DNA of 11,466 bases. It comes from Bacillota bacterium (GTDB lineage: Bacteria > Bacillota > Clostridia > Lachnospirales > Lachnospiraceae). The notes beneath the pieces were generated by a model. That model saw nothing but the letters and a program-made list of their open reading frames with translations, was not told the origin of the DNA and did no database searches. The translations under genes and the position numbers were made by a program. Below, piece by piece: positions 1 through 5,397 of the stretch. Every line of letters begins with the position of its first letter. The first letter of the stretch is position 1. The stretch lies in contig JAEZLZ010000037.1 of assembly GCA_023415055.1 (NCBI GenBank), positions 1-11,466 of the forward strand. The letters run 5' to 3'.

Positions 1-187
1 GAGTCTGGAAGCATGTCATGTAGGTATAGCCCTCGGTACCGGCAGTTACATCGACAGAGACTTCATCTCCGTACCAGATATTGCCGGACTCCAGAGTCTC
101 CTTGGCAAAAGCCTGTACGTTGAGCATATTGGTGCACATGATTCCAATAAGAAGAAATACGTAGAATTTTTTGAAGAATTTTGCCAT
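1..187 (-). CDS. Secreted protein of unknown function, N-terminal part only
   Basis: The reading frame starts at an ATG whose first base is 187 and runs off the left edge, giving 62 visible codons. The start is supported by an AGGAGC ribosome binding site six bases upstream. The N-terminus is a clear Sec signal peptide: MAKFFKKF is followed by a hydrophobic stretch (YVFLLIGIMCTNML) and a likely cleavage site near VQAFAKE around residues 26-30. The mature part begins ETLESGNIWYGDEVSVDV, which looks like a beta-rich extracellular domain. I do not recognise the family. The gene lies directly downstream of a cyclic-di-GMP-I riboswitch, so the product is probably surface-exposed or secreted and made according to c-di-GMP level, as is common for clostridial adhesins and exported enzymes. 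That role is inference; what is seen is the export signal and the upstream RNA element. Confidence 0.85.
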   Translation of the reverse strand, partial: MAKFFKKFYVFLLIGIMCTNMLNVQAFAKETLESGNIWYGDEVSVDVTAGTEGYTYMTCFQT

Positions 188-197
188 GTTTTCAGCT

Positions 198-214
198 CCT
201 TTCATAAAGAAAAG
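198..214 (-). promoter_or_regulatory. Hairpin masking the ribosome binding site of the secreted-protein gene
   Basis: On the minus strand CTTTTC (214-209) can pair with GAAAGG (203-198) across the five-base loop TTTAT: six pairs, one of them G-U. The right arm contains the first part of the AAAGGAG ribosome binding site. It lies just below the riboswitch, and no T-run terminator is visible there, so the switch may act on translation. The TTTTCT of the left arm could instead pair with AGAAAA just before the aptamer core, near 301-306. Confidence 0.45.
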
Positions 215-221
215 TGTCATT

Positions 222-314
222 GAAATACTGGAACCGGGCTACCGTGGCTTTCGCTTTAGATCCCACGGCTTTGCGTCCCATACTTTCACATGGATTGCCT
301 TTTTCTCACATTTC
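222..314 (-). ncRNA. Cyclic-di-GMP-I (GEMM) riboswitch aptamer
   Basis: Read on the minus strand, the segment carries the conserved GEMM-I pieces in order: AAAAGGCAATCC, then a GNRA-type GAAA loop (ATGTGAAAGTAT), then GGGACGCAAAGCC, the TCTAAAGCGAAAGCCACGG arm containing the tetraloop receptor-like CTAA, and the closing TAGCCCGGTTCC. The helix P1 can form between GAAATGT (314-308) and GTATTTC (228-222), with two G-U pairs. The element senses the second messenger cyclic di-GMP in the RNA leader. It sits between a minus-strand promoter near 387-415 and the secreted-protein gene at 187. Whether it turns the gene on or off cannot be read with certainty. A further hairpin (ACACATA 370-364 with TATGTGT 331-325) precedes the aptamer in the leader. 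Confidence 0.93.
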
Positions 315-386
315 GTGGGGAAATACACATAACCTTTCGCCAAGTATTTTATGGTCGTAAGACTATGTGTTATTTCTGCTGATATT

Positions 387-415
387 AGTATACCATTAAC
401 ACCTCCTTGTGTCTT
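387..415 (-). promoter_or_regulatory. Promoter of the riboswitch-controlled secreted-protein gene
   Basis: On the minus strand, AAGACA (415-410) is followed after 17 bases by TATACT (392-387). TGG directly before the -10 box makes it an extended -10 promoter. Transcription would start near 380, giving a leader of about 190 bases that contains the whole riboswitch. Its position upstream of the aptamer supports the call. Confidence 0.6.
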
Positions 416-473
416 GAGAAAGATTCTGGAAGGGATATGCCCTAAGAGTACGATGTTTCTTCTACTTTGGTTC

Positions 474-490
474 ACTATATTAATTATAGT
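474..490. repeat. Palindrome between the divergent promoters
   Basis: ACTATA and TATAGT are perfect inverted arms around the five-base centre TTAAT. It lies between the minus-strand promoter and the rpiR promoter and could be a regulator binding site, but AT-rich palindromes arise easily by chance. Confidence 0.25.
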
Positions 491-526
491 AATTTTATTC
501 TGTCCTATATATAAGTCAAATCAGTA

Positions 527-555
527 TTGACATATAATTACACATAATATAGAAT
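527..555 (+). promoter_or_regulatory. Promoter of the rpiR-phosphodiesterase-AEC operon
   Basis: A perfect -35 box TTGACA (527-532) is separated by 17 bases from the -10 box TAGAAT (550-555). Transcription would start near 562, leaving a leader of about 50 bases. The -10 box overlaps one operator-like sequence and a second, better one lies just downstream of the start site, which suggests repression by the regulator encoded next. Confidence 0.75.
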
Positions 556-564
556 AATATTTCG
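551..564. promoter_or_regulatory. Operator-like site 1 on the -10 box of the rpiR promoter
   Basis: AGAATAATATTTCG shares its first 11 bases with the perfect palindrome at 582-596. It overlaps the -10 box, so a protein bound here would block RNA polymerase. Its centre is 32 bases from that of the second site, about three turns of the DNA helix. Confidence 0.5.
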
Positions 565-581
565 AAGCATAACAATTTTTT

Positions 582-596
582 CAGAATAATATTCTG
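582..596. promoter_or_regulatory. Operator-like perfect palindrome 2 in the rpiR leader
   Basis: CAGAATA and TATTCTG are perfect 7-base inverted arms around a single A. The site lies between the predicted transcription start and the ribosome binding site (AGGAGG, 599-604) of rpiR. RpiR-family proteins bind short AT-rich palindromes near their own genes, so this is the likely autoregulatory operator. A matching half site, TATTCTG, occurs at 496-502. Confidence 0.6.
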
Positions 597-610
597 TAAG
601 GAGGGAAGCT

Positions 611-1450
611 GTGATTACTTCTCAAATCCGTAATATCTTTAATCAACTAACCCAGACTGAGCAAAAAATTGCATCTTTTATACTTGCCAATCCCGAAGAG
701 GTTACTCATATTACCACCAAAGATCTGGCAATAAGATGCGAAACCGTTCCATCAGCAATTATACGATTCTGTAAATCCATAGGTGTTGACGGGTTTTCTA
801 AATTGAAAATTTCATTAGCGAAGGAGGTTGGGAACGAAACATACAAAGAAAAACTTCCCGCCTTCAGTAAGGATGATGATACGGAAACTGTATTTAGAAA
901 AGTTTTCAATTCAGGAATACACACCTTATCAGATACTTTGGGAATGCTGGATTTCCAAAATATTAAAAAGATTGCAGAGAAAATTTGCACTGCCAAACGG
1001 ATATTTGTTTTTGGGGTAGGTACGTCTTCCGGTATTGCTATTGATGCCAGCTATCGCTTTTCGCAATTCGGCTTCCAGACATATGCATATACAGATGTTT
1101 TGTTTATGAATGTAATGGCAAGCAATATGACTTGTGATGATGTTGCGATTGGTATTTCGCACAGCGGGACAACAAAGGTTGTGGTTGATGCGATGCGCCA
1201 CGCAAAAAAAGCTGGTGCGGTTACAATAGCTATAAGCAGTTTTGCAAAAAGCATTCTTTGCAATGAAAATGATTATAAAATTTCTGTGTATGCAGATGAG
1301 AAGAATTATCCGGTTGAAGCTGTTTCTGCGAGAATGGCGCATATGTGCATCATTGATGCACTTATGATGACACTTGCAACTATGAAATTTGATGATTTTT
1401 CAAAATATATATTAATTAGAAACAGGATACTTGATGAAATACGATATTAA
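611..1450 (+). CDS. RpiR-family transcriptional regulator (HTH + SIS domain)
   Basis: A 279-residue cytoplasmic DNA-binding regulator. The N-terminal HTH_6 domain occupies about residues 1-75, with the helix-turn-helix around TTKDLAIRCETVPSAIIRFC and the family signature IGVDGFSKLKISLAKEV. The C-terminal SIS domain (about 110-255) carries the phosphosugar-binding loops GVGTSSG (near 136) and GISHSGTTK (near 179). The length is normal for the family. The start is GTG, chosen because AGGAGG ends six bases before it and the family homology begins at once. RpiR proteins typically sense a phosphorylated sugar or amino sugar through the SIS domain and control the adjacent catabolic genes. Here the neighbours are a phosphodiesterase and an AEC permease in the same orientation, so it most likely controls its own operon through the palindromes at 551-596. 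The effector is unknown. Confidence 0.93.
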   Translation: MITSQIRNIFNQLTQTEQKIASFILANPEEVTHITTKDLAIRCETVPSAIIRFCKSIGVDGFSKLKISLAKEVGNETYKEKLPAFSKDDDTETVFRKVFNSGIHTLSDTLGMLDFQNIKKIAEKICTAKRIFVFGVGTSSGIAIDASYRFSQFGFQTYAYTDVLFMNVMASNMTCDDVAIGISHSGTTKVVVDAMRHAKKAGAVTIAISSFAKSILCNENDYKISVYADEKNYPVEAVSARMAHMCIIDALMMTLATMKFDDFSKYILIRNRILDEIRY

Positions 1451-1477
1451 TAATTTTAAAATACTTAAGGAGATAAA

Positions 1478-2266
1478 ATGAAAAACAAAGTAATTTTAAT
1501 TTCGATTGACGGTATGCGTCCTGACGGATTACTTGGTTGTAATAATCCGTTTATAGATGAAATGATGAAACTCGGCTCTTATACACTCAGTGCAAGGACA
1601 GTGTTCCCTTCGGTAACATTACCCTGTCATATGTCGATGTTTCACAGTGTTCCGCCTGAAAGACATGGCATTAATATCAATACATATATGCCACCGGTTA
1701 GACCTATAAATGGTCTTTTTGAACAGATTTATTCGGCAGGAGGTCGTTCGGCTATGTATTACGGATGGGAGCCTCTGCGCGATATTGCTCGTCCTGGATC
1801 ACTGGTTGCAGCAGAATATATCTGGGCATATTCTACAGAGCACACTGACGAGATACTAACAAAGAATGCACTTAACTATATCAAGGAATCAAATCCTGAT
1901 TTTGTATTTCTATATATGGTTGAAACCGATGAGAAGGGTGGACATGATAATGGCTGGATGAGTGATATTTATCTGCAGTATGTCCATGATGCCATGAATA
2001 ATGTAAAAACTGTGCTTGAGCAGACAAAGGGAGAGTACACTGTTATAGTAACTGCCGACCACGGAGGACATGACCGTATTCATGGCACGAAGCTGGATGA
2101 GGATATGATTATCCCCATATTCTTCTTCGGCAAGGACTTCGAAGCAGGCAAAAAGCTTTACGGTATAAGCATTCTCGATTTAGCACCGACGATTGCCGAT
2201 ATAATGCAGGTGCCTGCTGCATTAGGCTGGGAAGGTAAATCGATTTTGCGGAAGGGTGGAAAATGA
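1478..2266 (+). CDS. Alkaline-phosphatase-superfamily phosphodiesterase / nucleotide pyrophosphatase-like
   Basis: A 262-residue metal-dependent hydrolase of the type I phosphodiesterase/nucleotide pyrophosphatase group. All expected metal and nucleophile positions are visible: D11 (ISIDGMRPD), the nucleophile T47 (FPSVTLPCHMS), D151 and H156 (ETDEKGGH), D194-H195 (VTADHGGH) and H202 (IHGTK). No signal peptide or membrane segment is present, so it acts in the cytoplasm, unlike the secreted NPP enzymes. It is shorter than typical NPPs (about 380 or more), which suggests a minimal core that cleaves a phosphodiester, phosphonate or phosphate ester; the substrate cannot be told. The ribosome binding site AAGGAG (1467-1472) fits. 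It follows the RpiR gene by 27 bases and overlaps the permease gene by 4 bases, so it is co-transcribed and probably translationally coupled. Confidence 0.88.
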   Translation: MKNKVILISIDGMRPDGLLGCNNPFIDEMMKLGSYTLSARTVFPSVTLPCHMSMFHSVPPERHGININTYMPPVRPINGLFEQIYSAGGRSAMYYGWEPLRDIARPGSLVAAEYIWAYSTEHTDEILTKNALNYIKESNPDFVFLYMVETDEKGGHDNGWMSDIYLQYVHDAMNNVKTVLEQTKGEYTVIVTADHGGHDRIHGTKLDEDMIIPIFFFGKDFEAGKKLYGISILDLAPTIADIMQVPAALGWEGKSILRKGGK

Positions 2267-3204
2267 GAATATTTTATACATCTATAAACCAAATGGCTTT
2301 TCTGTTTTCCCTGATAATTATAGGGTACATTTTGATGAAATGCCACGCTGTTCCTGATAATACAGCAGCTGTTCTTGCCAAGCTTGAAAATACTATATTC
2401 ATACCTGCCCTTGTAATCAAAACATTTATTGAAAATTTTACCATTGAACGTATAGGTCCGGCATGGAGGCTTTTTCTTATAAGCCTTATTATTGCCTGTA
2501 TCATGATACCATTAGCGATTCTTATTTCCCGTTTATGCACGAAGGTCAGATACATAAGGAATATTTACACTTACGGACTTTCTTTCTCCAACTTCGGCTT
2601 TATGGGCAATGCGGTAGTAAGTGCAGTTTTTCCGGATATATTTCTTGAATATCTGATTTTTACCCTGCCATTGTGGATACTGATATATATTTGGGGCGTA
2701 CCGGTCCTTCTTATTCCTTCGGCAGATAAAAAGCAGACACTGAAGGAAAACCTTAAAGCATTTGTAAATCCGATGTTTATTGCGATGATTATAGGCATAA
2801 TTCTCGGACTTGCAAATATAGCATTACCTTCATGGGTAGGATCGGTGGTTTCGGCTTCAGGCAGTTGCATGTCCCCTATTGCGATGCTGCTTACAGGCAT
2901 TACGGTAGCCACGATAAACATGCGAAAGGTTTTTGTGGAGTATAAAATCTATATCGTTTCTTTTGTCAGACTGATACTTTTCCCGCTCATCTTTATCGGG
3001 ATATTCGCATTGCTTCCCTTTTCAGACACTGTTGTTATCTGTACGGTCTGTTCACTTGCAATGCCCTTAGGACTTAATTGTATTGTTGTCCCTAGCTGCT
3101 ACGGGAAAGATACATCCATAGCAGCCGGGATGGTTATAATCTCTCATTTGTTGTCATGCGCTTCCATACCGCTGATATTCCTGCTTATGACAAGGATACT
3201 GTAG
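2263..3204 (+). CDS. AEC-family transporter (auxin efflux carrier / malate permease type)
   Basis: A 313-residue inner-membrane permease with about ten hydrophobic segments in two halves, the usual AEC size and layout. Family landmarks are the N-terminal SLIIIGYILMKCHAVPDN, the glycine/asparagine-rich broken helix SFSNFGFMGNAVVSAVFP (near 110-127) and the matching region in the second half, SGSCMSPIAMLLTGITVA. AEC proteins carry organic anions such as malate or malonate, or export auxin-like acids. The start ATG overlaps the stop of the phosphodiesterase gene (ATGA). The shared operon suggests that it moves the substrate or the product of the hydrolase, although no specific substrate can be read. 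No convincing intrinsic terminator follows it directly. Confidence 0.92.
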   Translation: MRIFYTSINQMAFLFSLIIIGYILMKCHAVPDNTAAVLAKLENTIFIPALVIKTFIENFTIERIGPAWRLFLISLIIACIMIPLAILISRLCTKVRYIRNIYTYGLSFSNFGFMGNAVVSAVFPDIFLEYLIFTLPLWILIYIWGVPVLLIPSADKKQTLKENLKAFVNPMFIAMIIGIILGLANIALPSWVGSVVSASGSCMSPIAMLLTGITVATINMRKVFVEYKIYIVSFVRLILFPLIFIGIFALLPFSDTVVICTVCSLAMPLGLNCIVVPSCYGKDTSIAAGMVIISHLLSCASIPLIFLLMTRIL

Positions 3205-3219
3205 CAATTTACAAAGTAA

Positions 3220-3330
3220 TTATTGAATTACACTTTAAGGGGCAGAGGTCCAGATAACAGCAGCTATACCAAATTGGTGGAGTATCAGATCACAACCAAA
3301 GTTCCTTATCATACGTATTACGTAAGATGA
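3220..3330 (+). pseudogene. C-terminal scar of an unidentified protein
   Basis: A frame without a start codon is open from just after a TAA at 3217 to TGA at 3328-3330. It reads with protein-like composition: RGPDNSSYTKLVEYQITTKV followed by PYHTYYVR. The serine, tyrosine and threonine content suggests the end of an extracellular beta-strand domain. The family is not recognised. There is no start, no ribosome binding site and no upstream continuation, so if it is coding DNA it is a remnant left by a deletion. It could also be a chance open frame of 36 codons. Confidence 0.35.
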
Positions 3331-3413
3331 GGAGCTAACAATTGTAGTAATAAATGGTTAAAATACATGTTAGTGAAATAACACAATGTACTTGATTATG
3401 TATCAGAAAATAT

Positions 3414-3442
3414 CACATAGATATCTATTTAGGCATATATTA
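3414..3442 (+). promoter_or_regulatory. Possible sporulation (sigma-K/E-like) promoter of the DUF4397 gene
   Basis: CACA (3414-3417, matching mACm) lies 15 bases before GCATATATTA (3433-3442), which matches the GCATANNNTA -10 pattern of mother-cell sigma factors, though the spacer is one base short of the usual length. No good sigma-A -35 box is spaced correctly. The region is AT-rich, so a chance match is quite possible. Confidence 0.3.
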
Positions 3443-3471
3443 TACCATAACATAATCTTGGAGAATTTAAC

Positions 3472-4092
3472 ATGTATAATTCCATGTACACTCAAAGAGA
3501 ATTAAAAATAGGTTATGTACGTATAATACACACGGTACCAGATGCACCTAATGTTGATATATATGCTAACGACAATCTTATTGCAAATAATCTTGCGTAT
3601 GGAGACTATACAGATTATTTATCTATACCTGAAGGTACGTATAAAATATCTCTATTTGTTGCTGGAACTAAGAATTCCGCAGTTTTATCTAATATGTTAA
3701 AAGTTAATCAAAATTCTATATTAACTGTGGCTGCAGTTGGAACTCTTAGTGATATAGGATTACTGGCTATTGCTGATGCAAACGAAACAAGAAAGCCGGG
3801 CAAGGCTATGATACGATTTTTACACCTCTCGCCAAACGCCCCAGCAGTAGACATTACATTGCCAAATGGAACAGTTATTTTTAGTAACGTTTCATTCAAA
3901 CAAATAACGCCTTATATTGATGTTGCACCAATGAATTATACACTTCAAGTAAGAGTAGCAGGAACTTCTAATGTTGTTCTTACGGTACCTAATATTAATC
4001 TGGTCGCAGATAAATACTATACGGTTTATGCAATTGGTTTAGTAGGAAATAAACCAGAACTTGAAGCATTATTATTATTGGATGGTAAATAG
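3472..4092 (+). CDS. DUF4397 domain protein without signal peptide
   Basis: A 206-residue protein made almost entirely of two DUF4397-like beta-sandwich repeats. The first begins at YVRIIHTVPDAPNVDIYAND (about 15-34) and the second at MIRFLHLSPNAPAVDITLPN (about 113-132). Each continues with the same pattern: an N-x-x-Y/F-x-x-T-P/D-Y-x-x-V/I segment, a Y-x-L/I-x-V/F-x-A-G-T strand and a terminal strand reading TVYAIG or TVAAVG. The function of the domain is not established. Many members carry signal peptides; this one has none and starts MYNSMYTQRELK, so it is cytoplasmic or assembled on a structure built inside the cell, such as a spore layer. That idea rests only on the missing signal and the weak sporulation-type promoter. 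A weak GGAG ribosome binding site lies eight bases before the start. A strong terminator follows at 4163-4202, so the gene is monocistronic. Confidence 0.85.
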   Translation: MYNSMYTQRELKIGYVRIIHTVPDAPNVDIYANDNLIANNLAYGDYTDYLSIPEGTYKISLFVAGTKNSAVLSNMLKVNQNSILTVAAVGTLSDIGLLAIADANETRKPGKAMIRFLHLSPNAPAVDITLPNGTVIFSNVSFKQITPYIDVAPMNYTLQVRVAGTSNVVLTVPNINLVADKYYTVYAIGLVGNKPELEALLLLDGK

Positions 4093-4162
4093 AGTTTGAA
4101 AGTCAATAAATTATATCATGAAAATTTTTTATAGAATTTGCGGTGTTAGAATCTAGTTTTGT

Positions 4163-4202
4163 AAAAATAGGTTTGCTGCTGTTAATAGCTAGCCTATTTT
4201 TT
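4163..4202 (+). terminator. Rho-independent terminator after the DUF4397 gene
   Basis: AAAAATAGG (4163-4171) pairs perfectly with CCTATTTTT (4193-4201). Inner pairs GCT/AGC extend the stem, and the T-run TTTTTT ends at 4202. It separates the DUF4397 gene from the next gene. Confidence 0.8.
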
Positions 4203-4286
4203 ATGTGTGTAAAATTAAAATGCATAAAAACAGCAAGTTTTAATCATATTAATTTGTAAAGCTATAAGAAAGGATTATATTGCATT

Positions 4287-4718
4287 ATGAATGATGATAC
4301 GATTAAGCTATTAAAAGAATGTAATGCCGGATGTAAGTCAGCAACTAATAGTATGGAACAGGTACAGCAATATATTAACAATGAGAATTTGAAGATCTTG
4401 ATTGATGAATACAATGATAAGCATATTAAGTTAGGGGATGAATGCCATCAGATGCTAAATGAACTTGATGAAGAGGAAAAAGATCCAAACCCAATGGCAA
4501 AAGCATTTTCATGGATTAGTACCGAATTAAAATTGATGATGAATGATAATTCTCATAAAATAGCGGACTTAATGATTGATGGTTGTAATATGGGGATAAA
4601 ATCAGTCAGTGAATATATTAATAAATATAAGACTGCTTCCAGTGAAAGTATGGATTTAGCAAAGAGGCTTGTAAAAATTGAGCAGGAATTTATGAATAAG
4701 CTACTTATGTATTTATAA
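4287..4718 (+). CDS. Ferritin-like four-helix-bundle protein (DUF2383/PA2169-like)
   Basis: A 143-residue, fully helical, charged protein with no signal peptide. It has the layout of DUF2383/PA2169-type four-helix bundles: IKLLKECNAGCKSATNSMEQ (helix 1), NENLKILIDEYNDKHIKLGDECHQML (helix 2), NPMAKAFSWISTELKLMM (helix 3) and a last pair of helices around NMGIKSVSEYIN and LAKRLVKIEQEFMNKLL. The NPMAKAFSW-to-NMGIKSVSEY order is the feature I rely on. The family is related to ferritin-like folds, but metal-binding residues cannot be confirmed by eye and the function is unknown; stress or sporulation roles are often guessed. The candidate ribosome binding site AAAGGA (4269-4274) is 12 bases from the ATG, rather far, so translation may be modest. 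No clear sigma-A promoter is seen. The HRDC scar begins eight bases after the stop. Confidence 0.8.
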   Translation: MNDDTIKLLKECNAGCKSATNSMEQVQQYINNENLKILIDEYNDKHIKLGDECHQMLNELDEEEKDPNPMAKAFSWISTELKLMMNDNSHKIADLMIDGCNMGIKSVSEYINKYKTASSESMDLAKRLVKIEQEFMNKLLMYL

Positions 4719-4726
4719 AATATTAG

Positions 4727-4874
4727 CTTGCTTATATAATGATAACCAATGATAAGATTGATTTCTAAAATGCCTAGAAACAAAGAAAAATTGCAGATGG
4801 TAGCAGGGTTTGTTGAAGCTATTATTACGAAGTATGGTAATGATATTATGAAGATTATTGAAAAATATGTTTAA
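4727..4874 (+). pseudogene. Frameshifted HRDC-domain tail, paralogue of the NERD-HRDC gene
   Basis: Two overlapping frames together spell an HRDC C-terminus. The first (4727-4768) reads LAYIMITNDK. The second (open from 4749) reads LISKMPRNKEKLQ and ends KYGNDIMKIIEKYV. Against the end of the downstream NERD-HRDC protein (residues 204-252) the last 33 positions share 18 identities, including MPRNK, LQ, GF, KYG and DI. Compared with that gene, the DNA between the AY codons and ATGCC is 8 bases shorter, which explains the frame change. There is no start and no upstream NERD or HRDC sequence, because the ferritin-like gene abuts directly. It is the relic of a second copy of this gene type, cut on its 5' side. 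HRDC domains bind nucleic acids in RecQ helicases and related proteins. Confidence 0.75.
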
Positions 4875-4947
4875 TTGAACAAATAAATTGATTTGACGCA
4901 CTCGTTATGAATATTTCTGATGGGTGTATTTTTGCTGTAGAAATTTG
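4875..4947 (+). repeat. Terminator-containing dispersed repeat, copy 1
   Basis: Matches 6360-6428. The shared core is CGCACTCGTTA, then CTGATGGGTG, a T-run, GC and GTAGAAAT with TGT. The similarity also extends upstream in the TTGAA-AA-TAA-TTG stretch. The two copies bracket the segment with the two unidentified scars and the esterase. Confidence 0.7.
4898..4933 (+). terminator. Degenerate intrinsic terminator in repeat copy 1
   Basis: Ten pairs, several of them G-U, join 4898-4907 (GCACTCGTTA) with 4918-4927 (TGATGGGTGT), followed after one A by TTTTT. It is weaker than the second copy at 6381-6414, where the outer pairs are intact. It would end transcription coming from the ferritin-like gene and the HRDC scar. 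Confidence 0.5.
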
Positions 4948-5044
4948 TGTTTTATATTGTCACTAAAATAGTTTTACTGTTATATTACATATCAATTAAT
5001 GCAAGATAATATTTGTCCAAAATGTAACAGGTAGAAAATTCTGA

Positions 5045-5233
5045 AGCCACGATAGCTATATTAAAAGCCGGTTCTGGCGTGACGAAGATGCAGTTGAAAT
5101 CGTTAAACTACTACTTGCAGGGAAGAGAGTACCCAAATGGATGAAGGACTTAATGATTGTTCAAAATACATGTTTACAATGTAAAGCTCCAAACGTTATC
5201 TCGGGTATAGCAGAGCAAATCTTGAAAAGATAG
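5045..5233 (+). pseudogene. C-terminal fragment of an unidentified protein with a CxxC motif
   Basis: The frame is open from 5045, directly after a TGA, to TAG at 5231-5233, giving 62 codons without a credible start. It begins SHDSYIKSRFWRDEDAVEIV, continues KLLLAGKRVPKWMKDLMIVQ and contains NTCLQCKAPNVISGIAEQIL before a final KR. Composition and codon use look like real coding DNA: charged helices, an LLLAGKRVPKW segment and a CLQC motif. It reads like the natural C-terminal end of a cytoplasmic protein whose front was deleted. I do not recognise the family and assign no function. There is no ribosome binding site. Confidence 0.5.
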
Positions 5234-5266
5234 TGCTTTTCAACATGGCTCATTCTTATTACTTAA

Positions 5267-5374
5267 TGTTTTTTGAGGTATCTTATTACATCTACTAGGT
5301 GGTATAATCTTCTTGTCGGCTATGCAGATCGTTATATGATATATCGCGAAAAGCCTTGGTCACACGAGCCGTAG
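5267..5374 (+). pseudogene. Short C-terminal scar of an unidentified protein
   Basis: An open frame of 35 codons ends at TAG 5372-5374. Its second part, RWYNLLVGYADRYMIYREKP followed by WSHEP, is protein-like, while the first ten codons are not persuasive. It has no start codon or ribosome binding site and overlaps the candidate esterase promoter. The family is unknown; it may be a chance frame. Confidence 0.28.
5300..5308 (+). promoter_or_regulatory. Extended -10 promoter, probably of the esterase gene
   Basis: TGG directly precedes a perfect TATAAT (5303-5308), which can work without a good -35 box; none is seen at the right distance. The predicted start site near 5315 leaves a leader of about 80 bases. 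A weaker alternative is TTGTCG (5313-5318) with TATGAT (5335-5340) at 16 bases. Confidence 0.45.
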
Positions 5375-5397
5375 ATTAATATGGAAGGATAATATCA

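Larger units (their letters stand above)
4875..5397. other. Long gene-free stretch before the esterase
   Basis: Over 500 bases hold no intact gene. From left to right: the terminator-containing repeat (to 4947), about 95 bases of AT-rich DNA in which I see nothing, an open C-terminal fragment (5045-5233), a second fragment (5267-5374) that overlaps an extended -10 promoter, and the ribosome binding site of the esterase (AAGGA, 5385-5389). It looks like a deletion-scarred region. Confidence 0.5.

Noticed and set aside
239..475. Minus-strand open frame of 78 codons with a GTG start
   Set aside because: Most of it is the conserved cyclic-di-GMP riboswitch sequence and the leader promoter. It has no ribosome binding site, so the open frame is a coincidence.
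3214..3236. Inverted repeat (GTAATT/AATTAC) after the AEC gene as a terminator
   Set aside because: The stem is short and bulged and has no T-run after it. It also lies in a frame that may be a coding scar.
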